Source: Longimicrobium terrae
GTDB taxonomy: Bacteria > Gemmatimonadota > Gemmatimonadetes > Longimicrobiales > Longimicrobiaceae
Direction of reading: 5' to 3'
Assembly (NCBI RefSeq): GCF_014202995.1
Contig: NZ_JACHIA010000007.1
Coordinates: 62,001 to 126,000, forward strand
DNA: 64,000 nt
Notes under the pieces: model-generated
Told to the model about the DNA's origin: nothing
The model's input: only the letters and a program-made list of their open reading frames with translations
Database searches by the model: none
Translations under genes and position numbers: made by a program
In this document: positions 9,019-17,325 of the stretch, in pieces
How the letters are laid out: every line of letters starts with the position of its first letter
Position numbering within the stretch: the first letter of the stretch is position 1

Positions 9019-11895
9019 TCAGGGCGTGTACGTGAGGCTGGTGTACAGGCTCCAGCCGTTGCGGTAGGGGCCATTCAGGCCGTAGGCGACGCCGCCAGTG
9101 GCGCGAAAGGACGGGAGCGCGGCGGACAGCAGGCCGGCGAAGTCCGTCGACATCTCTACGCCCACCATCCGCTGCCAGCGCGCCCAGTCGGGATCCGTGC
9201 TCCCCGCCCAGTAGTACGGCCGCACGCCGCCGAACGCGGTGCTGACGCGCCAGGTAAGGACCTCATCCCCTTCCAGCGCGCCCCATCGCAGCGCCGGCAT
9301 GGCGATCCGCTGCGAAAGGACGGCGTCGTCCACCAGCAGCGGCCCGGCGCCGCCCACAGTGAAGCGCTCCCACCGCGGCGTGCCCCCGCTCACCCGGCCG
9401 TAGGACGCGTCGCCGCGCAGGCCCAGCGCGCCCCAGCCCAGGCCGAGCGAAACGCCCGCCACGCCGCGCGCCCACCGCTCGTCCGCCGTCTGCCCGCCGC
9501 TTCCGCTCAGCGCCAGGCCGCCGGAGGTGAACAGCGGCCCGCGCCGCCCGCTGTTGCTGGCCGCGTACCGCCCGAAGGCGAGCGTCCGCGCACTCGCGCC
9601 CTCCTCCGCCTGGTCCAGCCGCCCCGCCGAAACACCCGCCCGCCACTCCTGCGCCAGCCGCCCGCGGTTCCACGCGTTCCGCACACTTGCCGCCGCGCCC
9701 GCGTAGTCCGCATCGAATCCGTCGTCCGCGTACGCGCCCAGGCCTGACGGGTTGTGGTTGATGAAGAACGCTTCCGCTGCCACCGACGGTCGCATTCCGC
9801 GCCAGACCGCGCCGGCGGACGCACCGCGCTCAGCGCCCTCCGCGCCCCATCCTCCGCGCGCCATCAGCGACAGCCTGCCGATGGGGTCCGCGTTGTGGAG
9901 GGCGACGCCCGCCGTTCCCGTCCCCGCGGTGGCGGATCCCCACGGCAGCACCCGGATCCACCGCGGTCCGATTCCGTATGCCGACGACGCGCCGACCGCC
10001 GCGCGGGCGAGCGTGTCCGGCGCGGTTTCCGCCACCCGGCGAACGGCGGGGGCCAGTGAGGCGGGAAGCTGCACGATCGCGCCCGGACGCGCGGTGGCGC
10101 TGTCCAGCCGCTGCAGGTCCAGCCCGTACGCGTGCAGCGACAGGAAGTAGACGTCACCCGTCGCGCGGTTCACGTCCGGCGCCACGGCCAGCCCGGTGAC
10201 CCGCGTCAGCGGCTCCGGCGCGCCCCCGGCGATGGCGATCCGCGCCAGGTTGGGAATGCCGCCCGCCTCGGAGACCACGATCAGCGAATCGCCATCCGCC
10301 GTGAACGCAGGGTCGTACGTGCTCGCGGCGGGGTCGTCGTACACCACGCGGACGGGGCCGCCGGCCGCATCCACCGCGGCGATCTTCCATCGGCCGCCCT
10401 CCTGCATGGCGGCCACGACGGTGCGCCCGTCGGGAGAGAAGCGCGCCCGGTCGAACACGCGGTCCGCCGTTCCCCCGGCCAGCGGGGTCAGCGCGCCGGT
10501 GCGCAGATCCACCATCACCAGTCCGCAGAAGCCGTTGCGGCACTGCACCGCCGCCGCACGTTTCCCGTCAGGCGCGGGGTCCGCGGCGCGGATGGCGGCG
10601 TTGTGCGTAACCTGGCGGATGGTGTTGCGGCGCCAGTTCCACACGAACAGTTCCGGACGTAGCACGCCCCCGCCGCCGGGGACGGAGCGGATCACCAGCA
10701 GCTGGTCGGCGCCCATGAACCGCGGCTGCGAGTAGCCGTAGAGTCCGCCCGCCGGGCGCAGCGTGGCGATGGGCGTGCGGGGGCGCGGCCACACCTGGAT
10801 CGCGGGCACGTCCAGCGAGTCGCGGCGCAGCAGGGCGTCGCGCGCGGCGTTTGCCGCGGAATCGCCCGCCGCCGTCTCCGCCGTGCGCCACACCACGATG
10901 CGCGACCACAGGATGGACGGCCCGCGCAGGGGGAGCGCCACGTGCCGGCCGTCCGCCGAAACGGAGGGGTCGCCGGTTCCCCACGTCAGGTGCTGCACCG
11001 TGTCGCCGGCCACCAGCCCCGCGGTGGACAGCAGCCGCCGCGCCTCCAGCGCGTTGGCCGTGGCCTCCACCACGAACAGGCCGTACAGCTCCGCGGGCGA
11101 TCCGCCGTACACGCCGCGGAACGCCTCGTCAAAGGTGCGGATCTGCCGCGCCGACATCCGCCTCCACAGGTCCACCAGGCTCTGCTCGCCGCGCCGGGCC
11201 GCCAGCCACTCCAGAAACGCGGAGCCGGTCAGGTAGGCCATCGACCCGCTCTGGTACCCGCCGGTGACGGCATCCAGCTGGCCGTAGGCGGGAAGGCGGC
11301 CTTCCAGCGCGAACTGGCGGATGGTTGACGCGCGGATGGCGCTGAAGGGACGTCCGCTTCCCGTCAGCCGGCCTTCCACGTAGGTGGCGTAGCCTTCCTT
11401 TACCCAGCGGGGAGCGACGGAAAGCGGACCCTGCCCGGGGAGCGCCAGCACGGAGCGCAGCCGGGTGAACGGGTCGCGGCTGGGGCGGGTAAGGTGCGCA
11501 ATGTGGGTGAACTCGTGCAGCGTGAGCTGCTCCGTGTAGTTGCGCGAGTTGCCCAGCGACGAGCGCGGGTCCGGCGGGGTGGGGTAGAGCTGGATGTACG
11601 GCGTGCGCAGGAACGACCACGCGGTGCCGTTGGTTTCGCCGGCGGGGTCGTCGATGACGACGGTGACGCGGCGGTCCGGCGTGCTGCCCACCAGCGGCGC
11701 CACCGCGGCCTGAATGCCTTCCATGCGCGATGCCGCCTCGCGCGCCCACGGCTCCAGCTCCGCGGGAAAGTGCACGTCGAAGTGCTCGGTGCGCAGGGTT
11801 CGCCACGCCAGCCAGGGGCGCGTGGACTGCGCCGCCGCCGTGCGCGCGCACGCCGCGCCGAGAAGTACGGCCAGCAGGACTCGCTTGATCATCAA
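9019..11895 (-). CDS. Exported HExxH protein with TolB-like propeller and C-terminal barrel
   Basis: The 958-residue protein has a signal peptide (about 1-23). Its N-terminal gluzincin-like domain has zinc ligands H127 and H131 and catalytic E128 in LTLHEFTHIAH, and a third ligand probably at E167 in WVKEGYATYVEG. Residues about 290-620 contain TolB/WD40-like propeller repeats (FSPDGRTVVAAMQ, DPAFTADGDSLIVVSE). The last roughly 300 residues alternate aromatic and small residues and end in SLYTSLTYTP, as expected of an outer-membrane beta barrel. It is probably a surface or outer-membrane metallopeptidase of unknown substrate. The start could also be the second Met at 11892. It stands alone between a hairpin and a repeat-rich gap. 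Confidence 0.85.
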   Translation of the reverse strand: MMIKRVLLAVLLGAACARTAAAQSTRPWLAWRTLRTEHFDVHFPAELEPWAREAASRMEGIQAAVAPLVGSTPDRRVTVVIDDPAGETNGTAWSFLRTPYIQLYPTPPDPRSSLGNSRNYTEQLTLHEFTHIAHLTRPSRDPFTRLRSVLALPGQGPLSVAPRWVKEGYATYVEGRLTGSGRPFSAIRASTIRQFALEGRLPAYGQLDAVTGGYQSGSMAYLTGSAFLEWLAARRGEQSLVDLWRRMSARQIRTFDEAFRGVYGGSPAELYGLFVVEATANALEARRLLSTAGLVAGDTVQHLTWGTGDPSVSADGRHVALPLRGPSILWSRIVVWRTAETAAGDSAANAARDALLRRDSLDVPAIQVWPRPRTPIATLRPAGGLYGYSQPRFMGADQLLVIRSVPGGGGVLRPELFVWNWRRNTIRQVTHNAAIRAADPAPDGKRAAAVQCRNGFCGLVMVDLRTGALTPLAGGTADRVFDRARFSPDGRTVVAAMQEGGRWKIAAVDAAGGPVRVVYDDPAASTYDPAFTADGDSLIVVSEAGGIPNLARIAIAGGAPEPLTRVTGLAVAPDVNRATGDVYFLSLHAYGLDLQRLDSATARPGAIVQLPASLAPAVRRVAETAPDTLARAAVGASSAYGIGPRWIRVLPWGSATAGTGTAGVALHNADPIGRLSLMARGGWGAEGAERGASAGAVWRGMRPSVAAEAFFINHNPSGLGAYADDGFDADYAGAAASVRNAWNRGRLAQEWRAGVSAGRLDQAEEGASARTLAFGRYAASNSGRRGPLFTSGGLALSGSGGQTADERWARGVAGVSLGLGWGALGLRGDASYGRVSGGTPRWERFTVGGAGPLLVDDAVLSQRIAMPALRWGALEGDEVLTWRVSTAFGGVRPYYWAGSTDPDWARWQRMVGVEMSTDFAGLLSAALPSFRATGGVAYGLNGPYRNGWSLYTSLTYTP

Positions 11896-12062
11896 AGAAC
11901 GATACCGCGGGGATGGAGGATGGCGCCGGTGCGCCCGCCGTTTACGCCGCGGAACGATGGATGTTTCGCGCGTTCAGGGAAAGAGGAGATCCGAGTTTTC
12001 GCGAGATAAGAAGAGGATGATCCCGCGAGAGAATGAACTCGGCCGTTCGCGCCCGCCTCCCA

Positions 12063-12143
12063 GAGCGGATGAATCCGCCGCTCCAGAAGCGGGAACCCCC
12101 GACACGGCGCCCACAGGCGCCGTTCGGGGCTTCAACTGCATTG
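12063..12143 (-). repeat. Interspersed repeat, module C (minus copy)
   Basis: This copy runs from GAGCGGATGAATCCGCCGCT to GTTCGGGGCTTCAACTGC. It is the reverse complement of the module found at 22462, 56368 and 60049, and it has a variable centre (here CACGGCGCCCACAGGCGCC). Confidence 0.8.
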
Positions 12144-12296
12144 GTGAGGCGGGATTGGTGGGTCGACGCAATCCGCGCTCGTCGAAGAGTAGATGATCCG
12201 GCGCGCAAGCGTCGGTGCCGTAGAGAGTTCCGCCTGCTTGTCCTCAGGATGCCCCGCGACGGATGAGCGGAGACCGGACCATCGATCTTCTTCGCT

Positions 12297-12373
12297 GTTG
12301 AAGCCCGGGCGTGGACGCGACAGCGGCCACGAGCCGGGGTTTACCGCTGTTCGAGCGGCGGATTCATTCGCTC
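12297..12373 (+). repeat. Interspersed repeat, module C (plus copy)
   Basis: This is a diverged copy. It begins GTTGAAGCCCGGGC and ends GAGCGGCGGATTCATTCGCTC, the same conserved ends as the other module C copies. Confidence 0.75.
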
Positions 12374-12429
12374 AGGGAGGCCGGCTCCCCGCCGGATTGC
12401 CGGGGTTCCACCGCTCGTCCCCACGGCAC

Positions 12430-12655
12430 CGTCACCGCCCGCCCGTGGTCTCCATCGCTTATCACGCATCTTTCGTCACCCGTCGCCCATCGCCCGTCGT
12501 CGCTATCGTCCCTCACACATCGCCCATCACGCATTGCCCGCGAAAAATCGCTTATCAGACGTCGGGCAGGACATCGGGCATCGCCCATCCGACGTCAGAC
12601 GTCAGACGTCAGACATCCGACAGCAGGCATAAGACATAAGACATAAGACATCTCG
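12430..12655. repeat. Low-complexity short-word repeat tract
   Basis: The tract is dominated by degenerate words (CGCCCATC, GTCGCC, ATCACGCAT). It ends in exact short tandem arrays: GACGTCA repeated near 12593-12615 and GACATAA repeated three times near 12629-12650. It is lower in GC than its surroundings. It lies downstream of the glycosidase gene and codes for nothing convincing. Confidence 0.65.
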
Positions 12656-12727
12656 CACCGAATCTCTCCCGCCTCGCGTCTGCAGTTACGGCGCGGGGCC
12701 ATCCCGCGCCACTCCTGCCGGAAGCCG

Positions 12728-14080
12728 TCACGCCGGAACCAGAATGCGGCTCCCACGCGGCGGGATCTCCAGCCGCATTCGCCCGCCCGACACCGTGGAC
12801 CGCTCCCCCTCCGAAAGCCGGTCCACGAACGCCGTCCCGTCCGCCGCGGGGACGGCGAACTCCAGCGTAGCCGGGGCGTCCGCCGCGTTGACGGCGGTCA
12901 CGGCCACCTTGCCGCCCAGCGTGCGCGCGAACGCGAACTGCTCGTGATCCACGTGCAGCTGCCGGTACTCGCCCGCGCGCAGGGCGGGCGTTTCGCGCCG
13001 GATCTGCGCAAGCCGCGCGATCAGCCCGGCCAGGCTGGGACGCGGTGCCTGGTGCGCGGCCTCGGGCAGGCGCAGCCGCGGACGCAGCGCGTGGTCGTCC
13101 GTGGCCGAGCGCGCGCCCAGGATTCCCCACTCGCTGCCGTAGTAGATGGACGGAACGCCGGGGATGGTGAACAGCAGCGTGTACAGCGCGTCCAGGTGCG
13201 CCGGCTCGCGCAGCGTGCTGGCCACGCGGTTCACGTCATGGTTGTCCGCGAAGTTGTACAGCGGCAGCCCGCGGTACACGCCGCCCTCGCCGAACTGCCG
13301 GTTGAGGGAGAACGCGATTTCGAAGTAGTTGCGGTCGTTGTGGCTGCTGTAGAGCCCCTTGTACGCCTCGTAGTTGGTGACCGAGTGCAGCCCCGTGTCC
13401 GTCAGCCGCCGGTAGTCGCCATGGATGGCCTCGCCCAGAAGCCAGAAGTCCGGCCGCAGCGCCCGCGTAAAATCCGCCAGCGCGCGGAGGAAGCCGGGGT
13501 CGATGTCTTCCGCCACGTCCAGCCGCAGTCCGTCGATCCCGAACTCCTCCACCCACGAGCGGATGGCGCCGAACAGGTGCTCGCGGACGGCGGGGTTGCC
13601 CAGGTTCAGCTTCACCAGATCGTAGTGGCCGCGCCATCCGTCATACCCGAACGCGTCACCGGCCGGACTGCGGCGCGAGAAGTCCACGCCGTGGAACCAG
13701 TCGCGGTACGCGGACGCCTCGCCCTTTTCGCGCAGGTCGCGGAACGCCCAGAAGTCGCGCCCCACGTGGTGAAACACGCCGTCCAGCACCAGCCGGATCC
13801 CCGCTTCACGCAGGGCGGCGGCAAGCTCCTTGAGCGTGTCGTCCGTCCCCAGGCGGCGGTCCATGTGCCAGTAGTCCGCAGTGTCGTATCCGTGGGCGGT
13901 TGATTCAAACAGCGGCCCCAGGTACAGCGCCGTGACGCCCAGCCCGCGCAGGTGCGGAATCCACCCGTGCAACTCCGCCAGGCGCGCCACGGGAGGCGCG
14001 CTGAAGTCGTTGCGGGCAGGGGCGCCGCACAGCCCCAGCGGGTAGATGTGATAAAAGACCGCGTCGTTCCAGTCCGCCAT
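12728..14080 (-). CDS. GH13 alpha-amylase family glycoside hydrolase
   Basis: The 450-residue protein has the (beta/alpha)8 fold and all GH13 catalytic positions: nucleophile D188 in GLRLDVAE, acid/base E217 in LLGEAIHG and transition-state D282 in FADNHDVNR. Region I is DGVFHHVG (100-107). A beta-sandwich C-terminal domain covers about 370-450. There is no signal peptide, so it is probably cytoplasmic. The short N-terminus starting directly at YHIYPLG resembles cyclomaltodextrinase or small alpha-glucosidase subgroups, and specificity is not decided. It lies 53 bases downstream of a TetR gene on the same strand, with a palindrome between them, so regulation by that TetR protein is likely. 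Confidence 0.9.
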   Translation of the reverse strand: MADWNDAVFYHIYPLGLCGAPARNDFSAPPVARLAELHGWIPHLRGLGVTALYLGPLFESTAHGYDTADYWHMDRRLGTDDTLKELAAALREAGIRLVLDGVFHHVGRDFWAFRDLREKGEASAYRDWFHGVDFSRRSPAGDAFGYDGWRGHYDLVKLNLGNPAVREHLFGAIRSWVEEFGIDGLRLDVAEDIDPGFLRALADFTRALRPDFWLLGEAIHGDYRRLTDTGLHSVTNYEAYKGLYSSHNDRNYFEIAFSLNRQFGEGGVYRGLPLYNFADNHDVNRVASTLREPAHLDALYTLLFTIPGVPSIYYGSEWGILGARSATDDHALRPRLRLPEAAHQAPRPSLAGLIARLAQIRRETPALRAGEYRQLHVDHEQFAFARTLGGKVAVTAVNAADAPATLEFAVPAADGTAFVDRLSEGERSTVSGGRMRLEIPPRGSRILVPA

Positions 14081-14090
14081 CGAAAGCTCC

Positions 14091-14110
14091 TGTATCTACC
14101 GGTAGGTATA
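14091..14110. promoter_or_regulatory. Palindrome upstream of glycosidase gene (possible TetR operator)
   Basis: The sequence TATCTACCGGTAGGTATA has a perfect CTACCGGTAG core. It lies 14-30 bases before the glycosidase start codon. Its TACCG half-sites match those of the palindrome upstream of the TetR gene (14735-14752). Confidence 0.45.
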
Positions 14111-14133
14111 GTCCGGGATGAAACGAGTTGCGG

Positions 14134-14700
14134 CTACGAGTAGATGCCGTGCGAGAACTGGTGAACTACCTGCCGCGCCACGGAATCGTCCAGCGTGCCG
14201 CCTCCGTTGAGCGCCAGCCCGGCGTAGCTGTGGATGGCGCCCAGCAGCGACAGTGCGTACGCCCGCTGCCGGCCGCGCATGTTGCCGTGGTTCTGCGCCG
14301 CCGCGGCGAACATCCCTTCCAGCATGCGCACCTGTTCCGCCGCGCACGGGCCGGTCACCTGCACCGCCTCGCTGGCGGGCGAAGCGAACCAGAGCGAAAG
14401 CACCAGCCTGGCCATGCGCGGGTCCCGCTCCGCGAAGGCGAACCACGCGCGAACCACGCGCGCCAGCGTGCCCGGCAGGTCGCCGTCGTAGCGCGCCGCC
14501 GCGCGAAGCTCATCGCGCAGCGGCGCGTACCGCTCGCGCACGAGGGTGAGCAGCAGGCCGCGCTTGCTGCCGAAGTAGTGGTACAGCGTGGGCTTGGTGA
14601 CGCTCGCCGCCTCGCAGATCTCCTTTACGCCCACGGCGTCGTATCCGCGTTCCGCGAACAGCGCCAGCGCATGCTCCAGCAGGGTCGACCGGTTGCTCAT
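14134..14700 (-). CDS. TetR/AcrR-family transcriptional regulator
   Basis: The 188-residue protein has an N-terminal TetR helix-turn-helix (LLEHALALFAERGYDAVGVK, ASVTKPTLYHYFGSKRGLL, about residues 5-50). A helical ligand-binding domain ends FSHGIYS. It probably represses itself and the glycosidase gene 53 bases downstream. The start at 14700 was chosen by family alignment. A start at 14730 (MANVPRAIRL) is possible and would place the TGTACCG-TT-CGGTATACA palindrome immediately before the start codon. The ligand, perhaps a sugar, is not known. Confidence 0.88.
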   Translation of the reverse strand: MSNRSTLLEHALALFAERGYDAVGVKEICEAASVTKPTLYHYFGSKRGLLLTLVRERYAPLRDELRAAARYDGDLPGTLARVVRAWFAFAERDPRMARLVLSLWFASPASEAVQVTGPCAAEQVRMLEGMFAAAAQNHGNMRGRQRAYALSLLGAIHSYAGLALNGGGTLDDSVARQVVHQFSHGIYS

Positions 14701-14734
14701 CAGGCGGATCGCTCGGGGGACGTTCGCCATCCAG

Positions 14735-14752
14735 TGTACCGTTCGGTATACA
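14735..14752. promoter_or_regulatory. Palindrome upstream of TetR gene (possible operator)
   Basis: TGTACCGTTCGGTATACA is an inverted repeat centred on TT. It lies just upstream of the TetR reading frame and shares TACCG/CGGTA half-sites with the palindrome before the glycosidase gene. Autoregulation is inferred. Confidence 0.5.
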
Positions 14753-14923
14753 CAGGTGATTCGCGCGGGTTCCCGGTCCGGCCCCGCGGCGGCGGCCACC
14801 GCGTTCCGGAGCGGACGCATTCCACGGGACTGAAACCTGCAAGGACGGCGCACCCCGTTTTGGGGAACGCGCTCCGCGGCGGCGCCGCAACTTTGTACGG
14901 ACTTTGACGGGACGGCAAGCGAA

Positions 14924-15646
14924 ATGGACCAGCAGCAGACCAAGACCCGCGGCGTCGCGGACATCGTCTTTCTGATCGACGTGTCCGGCAGCATGGCGCC
15001 CGCCATCGACGCGCTCAAGACCAACATCGGCACCTTCGTGGAGTCGCTCAGCAAGGGCGACGCGAACAACGCCTCGCCGGTGCGCGACTGGCGCGCCAAG
15101 GCGGTGGGCTACCGCGACTTCGAGTTCGACGAGAACGCCTTCATCGACAACCCGTTCGTCACCGACGTGGAGGCCCTGCGCGCGCAGCTGGCCGGGCTCA
15201 CGGCCGAGGGCGGCGAGGACGAGCCGGAATCGCTGCTGGATGCGCTGTTCCGCGTGTCCAACATGGGGCAGACGGAAAAGGGCACGCAGAGCCTGGACGC
15301 CACCAAGTGGCGCTACCGCAGCGACGCGGCGCGCGTGGTGGTGGTGTTCACGGATGCGTCGTTCAAGCCGTCCATGAGCATTCCCGAGGCAAAGGGCGGC
15401 GGCGTGCAGGACATCACCAACGCCATCATCAACAACCGCATCATCCTGAGCCTGTTCGCCCCCGACATGCCGGGCTACGACGAGCTGAGCCAGATCGACA
15501 AGAGCGAGTGGGAAGCCATTTCGTATCCGGGGCTGAACCCGCAGGAGGCGCTGGTGAAGTTCACCACGGACCAGGCCAACTTCAAGAACACGCTGCGCCA
15601 GCTGGCCGCATCCGTGTCGAAGTCGGCGGAAACCGTGGCGCTCTGA
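14924..15646 (+). CDS. VWA-domain protein, first gene of kinase/FHA/phosphatase operon
   Basis: The 240-residue protein is essentially a single von Willebrand factor A domain. The MIDAS motif DVSGSM is at 19-24 (D19, S21, S23), with a later VVVVFTDAS strand supplying the fourth metal position. No signal peptide or membrane segment is seen, so it is cytoplasmic. It is followed on the same strand by a protein kinase (80-base gap), two FHA-like proteins, a PPP phosphatase and a zinc-ribbon membrane protein. VWA proteins next to kinases and phosphatases are known from the TerY-P triads of tellurite/stress systems, but here the phosphatase family differs and no Ter genes are present. A metal-dependent scaffold role is inferred. 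Confidence 0.88.
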   Translation: MDQQQTKTRGVADIVFLIDVSGSMAPAIDALKTNIGTFVESLSKGDANNASPVRDWRAKAVGYRDFEFDENAFIDNPFVTDVEALRAQLAGLTAEGGEDEPESLLDALFRVSNMGQTEKGTQSLDATKWRYRSDAARVVVVFTDASFKPSMSIPEAKGGGVQDITNAIINNRIILSLFAPDMPGYDELSQIDKSEWEAISYPGLNPQEALVKFTTDQANFKNTLRQLAASVSKSAETVAL

Positions 15647-15726
15647 GCGAACGCTGTTGACCGGCCCGCGCGCCCCATGGCGGGCGCGCGGCGCACGCAT
15701 GGCTCCGGAACTCCGCACACGGGCGA

Positions 15727-17214
15727 ATGGCGAAGAAACTCAAGGTTGGCGACGAGATCAACGGCTACCGGATCACCCACGTGTTCGGGCCCGGGGCCAT
15801 GGCCATCTCGTACGGGGCGCAGAGCCAGTCGGGGCAGCGGGTCTTCTTCAAGCAGTACAAGTCGCCCAGCGTAACGGTGGACTGGTACCGCGACTACGTG
15901 CGCTACCAGAAGGAGCTGAACCGGCGCATCGCGGAAAGCCCGGCGCGCAACTTCTGCGTGCGCGCCATCGATGCGTTCGAGGCCGTGTGGGGCGGGCGCA
16001 ACTACTTTCAGGTCTTTGAGTTCGTGGAGAACGGCGCGGACCTGGGCGGCATCTTTGAGCGCGAGGCCGAGGAGAACGGCGGGCGCGCGCCGGCCCCGCC
16101 TTTTCCGCCGCGGATGTGGGAGCAGCACGTGATCTGGGCCAAGGTGTTCATGTCCGGCATCAACACGCTTCACGCCGCCAGGGTGGCGCACGTGGACCTG
16201 AAGCCCGACAACGCCTTTCTGATCGAGGATCCGTCGATCGCGGCGGGATTCCAGCTCAAGCTCATCGACACGGACTTTTCGCTGCTGACGGACGAGGCTG
16301 CGCCCTGGCACGGGGTCCAAGGCTACGTGGGCACCGACAACTACCGTTCGCCGGAACACTTTACGGCCGGCGCCACGCCCGGCACGGCATCGGACGTGTT
16401 CACGTGCGGGCTGATCCTGTACCAGCTGCTCGGCGGGCGGCATCCGTACTGGTCCGAGGACCAGTCGGAGTATGCGAAAAAGGCGCTGGCGTACGCGGCC
16501 GAGCCGCCGGTGCTGGGCGGAACCATGCCCGCGCCTGCCACCAACGAGGCGGTGGCGGCGATCATCCACCGCTGCCTGGCGCCGCGCGCCGCCGACCGGC
16601 CCACCGCGGCCGAGGTGCGCGACGTGCTCACCGGCCGCGCCGCGGGAACGGTCACGACGATCTCCGCGACTTCTCCCGTGGTGACGACGGCACCGACGCC
16701 TGCTCCGGTCGCACCGGCGGCTCCGCCCGCGCCCACTGCGCCACCTCCGGGCCCGCCGCCCGTTGCGGCTCCTGCTCCCGCTCCCGTGCCGGCTCCTGCG
16801 CCGACGCCAGCGCCGGCGCCCACACCTCCGGCGCCACCGGCCGCTCCGGCTCCGGCCGCGCCCGCGCCCAGTATGCCGCGCGGCGGGGGAGGCGCGCCGC
16901 TGGTGACGGAGCGTGTGCAGCTGATCGGCGAGGCGGGGCAGGTGATGACGATGGCCACGCGCACGCCGCTGGGTAAGCACATCGTCCGCCAGTTCGGCGA
17001 GGACTACGTGGTGTGGGATGCGGAGCAGTGCACCGTGGAGCGCGGCGCTGACGGGAACTGGCTGCTGGTGCCGCGCCCGGGAACGACCAACGAAACGCTG
17101 TTGAACGGCGAGACGGTGACCTCGCCGCGCCCGCTGCGCGATGGCGACGTGATCGCGGTGGGGCGCGCGGCCAAGGCAATCGCCAAGCTGCCGCTCACCA
17201 TTCGCGCCGCGTGA
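15727..17214 (+). CDS. Ser/Thr protein kinase with Pro/Ala linker and C-terminal FHA-like domain
   Basis: The 495-residue protein has an N-terminal kinase domain (about 10-305). The glycine loop is GPGAMAISY (21-29), the ATP lysine is K42, and the catalytic loop HVDLKPDN (155-162) carries D157 and N162. The metal-binding DFG reads DFS (183-185, in LIDTDFSLL). The activation/APE region YRSPEHF is kept. A Pro/Ala-rich linker (about 320-390) leads to an FHA-like domain (about 397-495) with NETLLNG and LRDGDVIAVG but without the standard GR and SxxH positions. The same domain recurs in the next two genes. It is cytoplasmic, probably active and probably phosphorylates operon partners. Confidence 0.88.
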   Translation: MAKKLKVGDEINGYRITHVFGPGAMAISYGAQSQSGQRVFFKQYKSPSVTVDWYRDYVRYQKELNRRIAESPARNFCVRAIDAFEAVWGGRNYFQVFEFVENGADLGGIFEREAEENGGRAPAPPFPPRMWEQHVIWAKVFMSGINTLHAARVAHVDLKPDNAFLIEDPSIAAGFQLKLIDTDFSLLTDEAAPWHGVQGYVGTDNYRSPEHFTAGATPGTASDVFTCGLILYQLLGGRHPYWSEDQSEYAKKALAYAAEPPVLGGTMPAPATNEAVAAIIHRCLAPRAADRPTAAEVRDVLTGRAAGTVTTISATSPVVTTAPTPAPVAPAAPPAPTAPPPGPPPVAAPAPAPVPAPAPTPAPAPTPPAPPAAPAPAAPAPSMPRGGGGAPLVTERVQLIGEAGQVMTMATRTPLGKHIVRQFGEDYVVWDAEQCTVERGADGNWLLVPRPGTTNETLLNGETVTSPRPLRDGDVIAVGRAAKAIAKLPLTIRAA

Positions 17215-17325
17215 CGGGCTACGATGGATGGATTTTGCGGGGCGTGATGACGCTTCGCTGATGATGGAGGGCGCGATGATCTGCATCGGGCCGACCAACG
17301 CCGAGACCGTGTGTGGAGACCGACC

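Larger units (their letters stand above)
11896..12727. other. Repeat-rich intergenic region
   Basis: This 832-base gap carries two copies of the module C repeat in opposite orientation (12063-12143 minus, 12297-12373 plus). It is followed by a low-complexity tract at about 12430-12655 built from short words such as GCCCATC, GACGTCA and GACATAA. No gene or tRNA was recognised. Confidence 0.6.

Noticed and set aside
14510-15718. 402-residue minus-strand frame overlapping the TetR and VWA genes
   Set aside because: The only family-like part is a frame-shifted echo of the TetR helix-turn-helix; the real TetR frame is 14134-14700.
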